Assembly (NCBI GenBank): GCA_963854735.1 | Contig: OY978106.1 | Span: 1,143,978-1,207,977 of the forward strand | Reading direction: 5' to 3' | DNA from: Marvania coccoides | Taxonomy: Eukaryota > Chlorophyta > Trebouxiophyceae > Chlorellales > Chlorellaceae | DNA: 64,000 nt | Shown: one piece after another, positions 55,381 through 64,000 of the stretch | How the letters are laid out: the number at the start of each line of letters is the position of its first letter | Numbering within the stretch: the first letter of the stretch is position 1 | The notes under the pieces: generated by a model | Database searches by the model: none | Told to the model about the DNA's origin: nothing | Seen by the model: only the letters and a program-made list of their open reading frames with translations | Position numbers and translations under genes: made by a program

Positions 55381-56831
55381 TCAAGGAAGACGCTCAGCTA
55401 AGAATGCCAGCTGCGCCAAAACACTGCGAGCGGCAACCCACTGCAGCGGGCCAGTGACGTGCTCCTTGTCGTAGAACGACTCCTTGAGGGCGACCAGGGG
55501 GGATCCGTAGTACAGAGTAGGGACGTTGGCGGCGTGCAGGCGCTCTGCCAGCGACATCACCTTTTCGTCTTTCAGATGAGACGCAAAAACCAGGCGATCC
55601 TTGAAAGATCCCTCCAGAAAAGCAGGAAATTCCTCCAACATGTAGTGGTCTGCCCTGCGGTTGTAGAGCGTCTTTTCAGGGAAGCCAACCACATACAGCG
55701 CCGACGGGTCGGCAGCAGCCAGCTCCTGCAGCAGCTTGGCAGCGTAGGTGCAGCCACGCTGCGTCTGAGGACGCATGTAGTTGGCCACCGCGTCTCCGTA
55801 TATGTCGATGGCTGGCATGAGCTCAATGCAGTAGTCTGGGGCGCACGCGTTGGAGGCTTCGCATGCGTTTGCCGCTGTTCCGATTTTGCCCCCGACAGTC
55901 CACGGTGGGTACCAGGGCGTCCATAGCAGGGCCAGCTTCAGATTAAAGGGCGCCTCCAGGTGAACCGCGCCGTCCATGTGGCCGGCAGGTCGTCGCACGC
56001 CGCCGCAGCTCCGCTTTGCTGCTGGCGATTGCATCGTGCCGTTTATCAGCATGGCCAGCGGACTTGTCGAGGCGCACTGACCGGGGCGCAGCACGTCCAC
56101 TATGGCGTTCATGAAGTTTCTGAGGTGGGAGTCGCCCAAAAAGTAGACAGTCCGATTGGCAAGGCTGCCCTGCACCGTCGCCGCCACGTCCAGCTCATTC
56201 AGGTCGCACTTTGCAGCGTTTTTAAAGCGCCATTGCTCCCAGGTCACAGTGGTGGCGCCTTCTTTGTAGACTTTAAAGTGGTTCGCTGCCAGGTGCCAGT
56301 GAGGAAACCACCGCCAGCACAGGGCGGCACATACGAACAGGGTAGCCAGCGGCCTCCTCCAGCTGCCCTGATCGCATGACTCAGCTGCGCTTTGAGCCTC
56401 AATGCCAACGTGTGCCGCGACAGCAAGAAAACGAGGGGCAGAAGGATTATTGACGTCAAGATGAATGGTCTTTTCCCACTAGAAGAGTGAAGGGATACGG
56501 CCATCACACATTGGGAAAAATGTGGCAATGGTGAACACAGATCGTGGCAGAATGGGTGGAGGCAATGACAATGTTTTTTTTTTTTTTTTGAAAGTTGAAG
56601 GCAGAGTTCTGTGCCATTCTGTGCCACCCTGAACGCCCTCGAAGCCGAGGCCGTTAGAGAAGAATGTTTATTATTGGTTTTCGCTTTTGTTTGGTGCGTG
56701 TGACCCACCATTCTGATGATTGACGACATTGTCGTTTTTAGCAACATGCTTCGATTTATACGTTCGTGTATCAATAAATGAGTTATAAAGAATGCGACAA
56801 CGCTCACCTGTGCTCGCGCTGCCATCGTCAT
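55381..56831 (-). CDS. PC-esterase (TBL/NXPE)-like Golgi protein
   Basis: Exons 56831-56808 and 56478-55381 give 373 residues. After about 55 residues comes a membrane anchor (RRPLATLFVCAALCWRWFPH). The lumenal part has the GDS block TVYFLGDSHLRNFMNAIVDV and, at the end, SFYDKEHVTGPLQW with the paired D-x2-H, the two halves of the catalytic triad of the PC-esterase clan. This clan includes plant TBL O-acetyltransferases and animal NXPE proteins that modify glycans. A role in glycan O-acetylation or de-esterification is inferred. The 329-base intron is long for this window and contains a T18 run; the 24-base first exon (MTMAARAQ) is tentative. Confidence 0.6.
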
Positions 56832-57369
56832 CCGCGGCAAGGAGGAGGAGGAGGACAGCGAGTCTGATGAGGATTGGACGATGAGGAGAACCAGCGCGGT
56901 CGTGGTACACGGCGAGCTCCGGAGAGGAGGCAGAGCTCTCGAGTCAACCGACGAGCAGGGGCATGGGCAGGGGCAGGGGCAGCGCTGCTAAGGAGCTAAG
57001 GGATGGTGGCCACGGCGTAATAGAGTACAAGATTCGACGCGTGAGGAATACAGGTGATTGACCAGGGAGGTCTACTTCTGATGACTGCCCCTGCCAGGGT
57101 GTAGGCAGGGAGGGGGGAGAGAAGGCTGGGAGGTTGGGCGGTTGCTCCCATGCTGTGCTGCCAAAGCTGTTTATTATGTTTTTGTTACAAATTGCATGCA
57201 ATGAAATAAAGAGAACGCATAGAAGTGTAGCACACACAAACTTCACACAGCAATTAAAAAACTTCAGATTAAATGCAATGAAGAGGAGGCAGTGGCACGC
57301 CATTGGAAAGAACCCAGCAAAGGGAGGCATCAAAACTCTCTATTTTAAGCCGGAAAAGCAGCTCTTTAC
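56832..57369. other. intergenic, purine-rich repeats
   Basis: Between PC-esterase-like and ATPase genes. Contains a (GGGGCA)n-like tract at about 56957-56981. No gene seen. Confidence 0.5.
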
Positions 57370-58960
57370 TCATCCATCTAGCTCTCCAATTTCGACCATC
57401 TTGAGCACGCAGTATAGATGAGCGCGCGACGGCATAGTCAAGACCCTGGCGCCCAATTTCTCGCCAAAAACTTCTGCCGGCAGGTCTTCAGCCAGCTCAG
57501 AGTACGGCCGCAGCGCCACCAGATTCCACTGCACCATCGACATCAGCACAGTTCTGCCAATCTTCTCCGCCAAAACATCTTGTAAAACTGCATGGAACGG
57601 CGAGCGTGCAATCTCACGCAGCACAGTCTTGAAATGCTCTGCAGTCCATGCTGGGGGCGCGCGCCTGGTGTATTTCGTGTATAACTCGGGATGGAAGGCG
57701 TCTCCCACCTCTTCTGCAGCGCCCCTACGAATGATGCCCACAGATGTCTCCCAGCCCCAAGCCAAGGCTGTGCTGGCGCACCGCTGCAGCAGCCCGATGT
57801 TCCCCCCGCACACGTCGTACACCTTGTGCCACATGTCCCCCTTGTCGTCAGCCGTAGGCAGCGGCAGCCCAAGGCCAGAGCTGGCCAGGTCCTCCACAAA
57901 CAGCTTTGCTTCCTGCTCGGTGGGCAAGTCCCCTATGACCGACACGGAGAACTGGCCGCTGGATAAGCCCTCTGCAATGTAACACAAAGTTTTAGATTTG
58001 AATTATGTGGTTACATACAAATTTAAGGAAAAAAATCCTCGGTTTCCGCCCTATGCATGATCAACCTACCTTTCCTTAGCCAGGACACTAAAAAGTAGTC
58101 CGAGGTTGCCAGCACAATATGCGCCAGCTGCTCTTCTTTGGTCACCCTAACAAAAAACCGCAGCAGGTTCTTCAGCTCGGTGTGCCCCTTATCGTCCTCA
58201 GTCCACTCCATCAGCACGTTGGCCTCGTCAATGATGAATACGGGCTTTTTAGGCAGCGGCCGCACTGCGTCCAGGAAGGTCCCCAAGGAGTCGATGATTG
58301 ATTCCATCGGTGACATGCCGTCAGTATCCTGGAAAAAATCTTTCAGCTCCATCTTTGCACCCCCACCCAGAGGCAGAGTGACGCCGATCCTCTTCGCCCA
58401 TATGGTGACCCGCTGCCACCATTCTATCAGACTTATGTCCTTGAGAACGAGCTCCTTCAGGTATCGTGATAGCTGCAGGGGAGTGCTCACGTTTCTGGCA
58501 CGGGCGTTCAGTATGAGAACAGGAGGGGGGCCCTCGCCTGCGACGCCCTGGGCAGCGGCCCTCCTCCGCGCAATTTCTTCAAATAATTCCTGAGTCAAAC
58601 GATATTCGGCAGAATTACTTGCTTGAGAGCATGCGCCAGAACAGAAGATCCACAGTTTATTTTTTTATTTAAGCTTACCGACTTGCCGGTGTCTTTCGGG
58701 CCAACAAACACAAGAATTTCTGTTGGAAGGCCGTCAAACTTCCTCTCAACAGCGGCAATCTCCTTCTCCCGGTCAAAAAAATGTTTTTGGGAGAGTATCG
58801 GCAGAGATTTCTTGGGGGATCCCTTGGACGCTGCCACAATGGGTCGCAGCGAAAAAGAGGGACGCAGTGTGCCACTGCGGCTCAGAATTGTTGGCCTTGC
58901 GGCTAGGAAGGCTGCGCTTGGCCGCAGGGTTGCACCTGTCATCCAACTCCATGGGTGCAT
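57370..58960 (-). CDS. archaeal-type P-loop ATPase (ATPase_2-like), organelle-targeted
   Basis: Three exons (58960-58679, 58589-58070, 57971-57370) give 467 residues. The N terminus MHPWSWMTGATLRPSAAFLA with R/S-rich continuation looks like an organellar transit peptide. The start of the ATPase domain HFFDREKEIAAVERKF resembles the archaeal ATPase_2 pattern 'F.gRe.El..l'. Walker A is FVGPKDTGKS, immediately before intron 1. Walker B is KPVFIIDEANVLMEW, followed by LAHIVLATSDYFL (sensor-like). A C-terminal helical part follows (YTKYTRRAPPAWTAEHFKTV). These STAND-like ATPases are common in archaea and bacteria. Function unknown; targeted to plastid or mitochondrion by inference. The frame remains open upstream of 58960 to 59116 but lacks an ATG there. 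Confidence 0.7.
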
Positions 58961-61900
58961 TTCGCCGGAACGCAGAGAGAAGATGAAACAAGGGCAGCGA
59001 AACTGGAAATATACTACTGCTGTCGGTGTTCTCGACGGCAAAAGTTTGTCAACCTTTGTTTCGTCAAGAACAAGAAACCCGGTTTCTTTTTGCCGCAGTG
59101 CGGTGACCGCATTCAAATCTAAAGAAATTGTTATAATAAGTAGAGTAGAGGGGTCTTAAAGTTCTAAAATCTTAAAATAATTGAGTGTTGTTTTTGTGAG
59201 TGGTGTGCGTGAGGTTTTAAATAGTTTTGCCCTGGCCGGGCCTTATATAAGTGTTCTTCCCCTCCCCCCGTCCCAATGCACTTGTTTTAGAATTTTACCT
59301 GAAATCAGAAAGTGGAGAAGATGGCAAAGGAGGGTTTACTACACGTCTATAGTATAAAACATGTTTCCACCAAATCAAATGTTGACTCCAGGATTTCCCC
59401 CCACAATTGAACCGACATTTCAAAATACCCGTGCCGACTCTATAAAATTGGCATGGCCGACCGAGGAGGGCGCCCCGGCGGGTGGTTGTGAGCTCTCCAC
59501 GTCTGGGTGGGATTCAAACATAAAATCATCTGTAGATCTAAAGCGTTCAGGGGGGGCTAGGCGAGACTCTCTGAGAGGCTAGGCGACAGGTTCAATAATG
59601 CGTTTTTGCTGAATATTTCATCGCAATTAATTTATATAAACAAAGATATAATCATTTGACCCGCCCTGGGTTGATATAGTTAGAGTTTCGTGGCGATATT
59701 TGATGGCTGGAGCTCGCGAAGATCTTTTGCAACGCGCAAAGGCGCTTCTCAGGGCCCGCGGCATCGATGTTTCTGACATGTGGCAAAATGCTATTGTGGC
59801 TAGGGCTCTCGAGCTGCCACCTTGCGACTTTGCGAGCATTTTTTGCGATATCCGGTCATTCTGCGCAGCATTTTCTCACTCCATTGGTGCTTTTCAGATT
59901 TTGGCGTGGCCTATTATAACTGCCAGCTAGGCCAATTTTGGCCGATCCCAGCGAGGCGCGCAAAAAATGGCTCCTCCTGTTGCGAATTATGCATGTGAAT
60001 TCAATTATCATGGCTCAAAACATTCTTCAGAACAATAACTATCTATGATGAGGCAGCGGCCGTGTCGCAGCAGCTGACGGTTTTGCTTCCAACTCCGCTT
60101 GTCGCCCTAGCAGTGAGGCTGGGCTCATGTAGGCTACAGCAGCTGCTGCTCCCAAGCTACGCTTGTGTTGGCAGCTGCGGCAATGGGCTTTTCTCCTGTT
60201 GATGGCGCCTTCTGGGCATCAGGCTGCAGATTTTCACGTCTGGAGATGCCGATGGAATCTCCGGACGTACTGTGGGCTCTGCTGCCTTCACAGTGGCTGC
60301 GGGCGTCTTTATATCATCTGGTGGGAGAGTCGGTAGCTGTAGTCGGTGGCTGTAGCGGCAGTTTCAGGGATGGTAACTTTTGTGCCTTTTGCTGTTATTT
60401 TTTCATGTCGCTTTGGCATGAAATGGAGGCCTGCCGGTTCTCTTTTCAAACATTAGCATTTTGAAAATTTTGAACAGTAAACAGCGTGTGGCGGGATGAT
60501 GCTGTCGTCAGCCACTGCAATAGCTAAATTGGTGCACAAAAAAACTATAACTGTGGGCGAGAGAGGCGTGGGGCGGCTGGGATGCATTAGAGAAAGAAGA
60601 AATATATTTTGCGTGGCTCTGAAATCGCCGACGTTTTCAAATTTCAAGTATGTTCAACCCATTCTTTGAATACCTGCTTCGAAGTAGCGCCAAGGCTCTG
60701 CGGTAGCGCCAAGGCTCTCGTCTTTGTGTTCACCTAGATTCATCTTTGTACACGTAGTGCTGCGATCGTTCCTTTCGCCCCGCAAACTTCCCAATTTGTC
60801 CTTGAACATGCCACAATCGTCGCGCCAGTCTTGGCTGCAGCGGCGCTGCCCGACCGCATCTGAACAACAAGTCCTAGCGTTCAATTCGTCGCAGTTGTGA
60901 CAGGGCAGCCAACAGGAAGGAAGTGGTGGGTGGGTGGGGAGATCTTTGCGCTCTGGAGTGCAGTCTTTGCGTCTCCCTGTGTGTGTGCAGACCACGCTGT
61001 CGATTGACGAAGTGAGAGTAGGCTGGTTTTGTGTCAAACGCTGTCCTATCGTTTCCTTCTCTTTTGACTTTGAGTTTAACAGTTAAATGTGCCCAATCCG
61101 CCCTCTAAATTTGCATTCTTTTCCTTTGCAGGTCTGGCAGGGCAGAAGTTCGCGATGCGTTGCGATATTGGCTTTGCTTGGCGCTGCCTTTGACGTTGAC
61201 GCTGGTGGCCGCAATTTTTTTGCGGGCGCGAGGCTGCCGGTCACGTGATACGATGGAACAGGTGGTGTTGGTCGTTGATGCTGAGCTGGTGGTGACAGGG
61301 CAAGCGTGTCCTTCTTGAGAGGTGAGAGTTGAGCTGGCAGCGTGTATTATTACGTTTCTTCTCACACTTTCCCTCTACTACTTTTGTAGTGGCTGCGATC
61401 TAGGTGGGCCATCTTTGGGCGGCTCGTGCGCCCCAGGACGGCTCTGGCGCCGTCGCATCTGCCAGCAAACGCGGCTGGGTCGTGGCAGGCGGAGCTGAGG
61501 CATGGCTTTGACACGGCTGCAGCGCCTGGGCGGATGCTGGGCTGCCTTTTGGTAGCGGCTGTTGTGCCGCGTGCAGCTAATGAGGAGGAGATATGGAGGG
61601 GTATGTTTCAAGTGGTGTTTGGATGCCGGCAGATGTGGATGACGCTGCTGGCGCTGCGCAGCATGGCCTGCTGGCCAGTCATGGTGCTGAGAGGCCTTCC
61701 TGGCGGGGTAGAAGGCGGCGACCGAGTGGCGGATAAATGAAGGTGGCAAATGTGGGGACTCCCTTGACAATGTGCTGATTGTTGTTGTAGCGTCGGCGGC
61801 TTGTTGCGTCGATCGAGTTGTGCCCTTTCTTCTGTGCAATGTATGAGATGTGCGCGGTCTCTCTTCTACGCATGTCCACCACCACAGGGCTGCGCTCGAT

Positions 61901-62070
61901 GCGCCATTGTTGTTCTTCTTTTTACATTACATTGTGTGAGACTGCCCCCTCGGCCTCTTTGGCTTGTAGGCGTCCTGTACCTATAATTTTAGCATTTGTC
62001 GACTGCCCTTTGCAAACCGCATCGTCCACTTACGCAAGCTTGCTTGCTGCGCTGACTTGAGTTGGCGAGC
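58961..62070. other. gene-poor subtelomeric region
   Basis: About 3.1 kb with no supported gene. Open frames are short (at most 153 codons, 61378-61839 minus) and lack domains. A 76-codon frame at 59703-59930 is the most protein-like (QRAKALLRARGIDVSDMWQN) but is unsupported. A 16-bp direct duplication GTAGCGCCAAGGCTCT occurs at 60685 and 60702. It may contain decayed repeats or non-coding transcripts. Confidence 0.55.
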
Positions 62071-63595
62071 GCTGGTCCAGAAACGTTGAACGAAGCTCCA
62101 TGTCCGCCCTTTTTTAACTCAATTTCTCCACTGGCCGTGCATGCAGGCCGCTTGGGGGCCCCGATGGCGCAGAGGCAGGCGTGAGAGCAGATGGGTTGTC
62201 GGAGCGCCGGGGGCTTGAGTTTGAACAAAGCTCGGGTGAAAATGTTTATTTGGTTGGGCTGGGCAGCCCATGGGGCTTCCGGGGGTGTGGGTCGGCATCA
62301 ACAAGTGGACTGGCGGCCTGAATACGCGTGCGAGGCACGCAGCGCTGTCATTCATGCCCCACCGGTGAGCGCTGGTCCAGAAACGTGGAACGAAGCTCCA
62401 TGGCCGCCCTTTTTTCGCTTGATTTCTCCACTGGCCGTGCATGCAGGCCACTTGGGGGCCCTGATGGCGCAGAGGCAGGCGCCAAAGCAGATGGGTTGTC
62501 GGAGCGCCGGGGGCTTGAGTTTGAACAAAGCTCGGATGAAAATGTTTATTTGGTTGGGCTGGGCAGTCCATGGGGCTTCCGGGGGTGTGGGTCGGCATCG
62601 ACAAGTGAACTGGCGGCCTGAATACGCGTGACAGGCATGCAGCGCTGTCATTCATGCCCCATTGGTGAGTGCTGGTCCAGAAACGTTGAACGAAGCTCCA
62701 TGGCCACCCTTTTTTAACTCAATTTCTCCACTGGCCGTGCATGCAGGCCACTTGGGGGCCCCTATGGCGCAGAGGCAGGCGCCAAAGCAGATGGGTTGTC
62801 GGAGCGCCGGGGGCTTGAGTTTGAACAAAGCTCTGGTGAAAATGTGTATTTTGTGGGGCTGGGCAGTCCATGGGGCTTCCAGGAGTGTGGGGCGGCATCA
62901 ACAAGTGGACTGGCGGCCTGAATACGCGTGCGAGGCACGCAGCGCTGTCATTCATGCCCCATTGGTGAGCGCTGGTCCAGAAACGTTGAACGAAGCTCCA
63001 TGTCCGCCCTTTTTTCGCTTGATTTCTCCACTGGCCGTGCATGCAAGCCACTTGGGGGCCCCTATGGCGCAGAGGCAGGCGTGAGAGCAAATGGGTTGTC
63101 GGAGCGCCGGGGGCTTGAGTTTGAACAAAGCTCGGGTGAAAATGTTTATTTGGTAGGGCTGGGCAGTCCATGGGGCTTTCGGGGGTGTGGGTCGCCATCG
63201 ACAAGTGGACTGGCGGCCTGAATACGCGTGCGAGGCACGCAGCGCTGTCATTCATGCCCCACTGGTGAGCGCTGGTCCAGAAACGTTGAACGAAGCTCCA
63301 TGGCCACCCTTTTTTAACTCAATTTCTCCACTGGCCGTGCATGCAGGCCACTTGGGGGCCCCTATGGCGCAGAGGCAGGCGCCAAAGCAGATGGGTTGTC
63401 GGAGCGCCGGGGGCTTGAGTTTGAACAAAGCTCGGGTGAAAATGTTTATTTGGTAGGGCTGGGCAGTCCATGGGGCTTCCGGGGGTGTGGGTCGGCATCG
63501 ACAAGTGAACTAGCGGCCTGAATACGCGTGACAGGCACGCAGCGCTGTCATTCATGCCCCACTGGTGAGCGCTGGTCCAGAAACGTTGACACAGC
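62071..63595. repeat. subtelomeric satellite, five 300-bp units
   Basis: Units start with GCTGGTCCAGAAACG at 62071, 62371, 62671, 62971, 63271 and (partial, 20 bases) 63571: a period of exactly 300 bases. Units are ~95% alike. At the ~35-base mark two variants alternate: TTTTTTAACTCAATT in units 1, 3 and 5 and TTTTTTCGCTTGATT in units 2 and 4. Other sites follow different patterns (GTGAGAGCA in units 1 and 4, GCCAAAGCA in 2, 3 and 5), so units are mosaic. The array abuts the telomere. Since 300 is divisible by three, long frames run through the array on both strands; I treat them as artefacts. Confidence 0.95.
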
Positions 63596-64000
63596 TTTTA
63601 GGGTTTAGGGTTTTAGGGTTTAGGGTTTAGGTTTTTAGGGTTTTTAGGTTTTAGGGTTTAGGGTTTAGTTTTTAGGTTTCAGGTTTAGGTTTTAGGTTTT
63701 AGTTTTTAGGGTTTAGGTTTTAGGGTTTAGGGTTTAGGGTTTAGGGTTTAGGGTTTAGGTTTAGGGTTTAGGGTTTAGGGTTTAGGGTTTAGGGTTTAGG
63801 GTTTTAGGGTTTAGGGTTTAGGGTTTAGGGTTTAGGGTTTAGGGTTTAGGGTTTAGGGTTTAGGGTTTAGGGTTTAGGGTTTAGGGTTTAGGGTTTAGGG
63901 TTTAGGGTTTAGGGTTTAGGGTTTAGGGTTTAGGGTTTAGGGTTTAGGGTTTAGGGTTTAGGGTTTAGGGTTTAGGGTTTAGGGTTTAGGGTTTAGGGTT
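63596..64000 (+). repeat. telomere, TTTAGGG repeats
   Basis: Plant-type TTTAGGG repeats run to the window end in the orientation expected for a right chromosome end. The first ~130 bases (63596-63725) are degenerate (TTTTAGGG, TTTAGG, TTTTTAGG, TTTCAGG). From about 63806 the repeat is perfect. The array may extend beyond the window. Confidence 0.98.

Noticed and set aside
59361..61839. Several 60-150 codon frames in the subtelomere as genes
   Set aside because: No domains, overlapping in both strands, AT/GC composition like the surrounding non-coding DNA.
62119..63255. 178-codon open frames on both strands of the satellite array
   Set aside because: The period of 300 is divisible by three, so any open unit repeats in frame; variant units introduce stops and there is no domain.
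1..64000. CRISPR arrays, bacterial operons, insertion sequences
   Set aside because: The window is clearly eukaryotic nuclear DNA; the only regularly spaced repeats are the satellite and telomere, with no spacer structure or transposase.

Overview
The window is the right-hand end of a nuclear chromosome of a compact-genome green alga (Chlorophyta; a trebouxiophyte-like microalga is the best guess, species not determined). The evidence is a terminal TTTAGGG array in telomere orientation, plant-type plastid proteins with transit peptides (glutamine synthetase GS2, plastid GPAT, ribosomal protein uL6c), plant-type families (F-box/LRR15, ELP6, mS23, EXO84-like) and many short AT-rich introns between GC-rich exons. 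Genes lie on both strands about 2 kb apart. I rebuilt most of them exon by exon, requiring intron phases to agree; the totals divide by three in every model given.

Layout. 1-4.2 kb: a DUF1772-like membrane protein, a fucosyltransferase-like glycosyltransferase and a TlyA-type rRNA methyltransferase. 4.4-10.1 kb: a CENP-E-like kinesin. 10.3-11.5 kb: a decayed segment holding a frameshifted GT2-GT10 glycosyltransferase and an ORF that has lost its 3' end; it resembles a relic of a large DNA virus of algae. 11.8-22.4 kb: secreted phospholipase A2, a truncated KDM3-like JmjC gene, a seven-exon SDR, an SMP/LEA-like gene, YjbQ, mS23 and two unknown genes. 22.9-33.1 kb: F-box/LRR15-like, plastid GPAT, a Golgi-type sulfotransferase, a PRCC-like protein and uL6c. 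33.3-50.3 kb: an SSX2IP-like coiled-coil protein, ribosomal P2, an unknown membrane protein, ELP6, GS2, COX5B, an EXO84-like exocyst subunit, a GT61 fusion and a BCL7-like protein. 50.4-59 kb: a divergent SMC ATPase, an unknown gene, a PC-esterase-like Golgi protein and an organelle-targeted archaeal-type ATPase. 59-62 kb is gene-poor subtelomere, 62.07-63.59 kb is a satellite of exactly 300 bp per unit, and 63.6-64 kb is telomere.

The genes are mostly unrelated housekeeping functions and form no operon-like unit. There is a loose theme of secretory-pathway glycan work (fucosyltransferase-like, sulfotransferase, GT61, PC-esterase, decayed GT2-GT10). The most notable observations are a high share of GC-AG introns (seven of about 57 deduced, three of them in the SMC gene), the virus-like fossil, the loss of all expected zinc cysteines in COX5B, the loss of the second iron-binding histidine in the JmjC gene, a diverged piece of the SMP-like gene inside an SDR intron, and a 300-bp subtelomeric repeat with tRNA-like internal promoter boxes.
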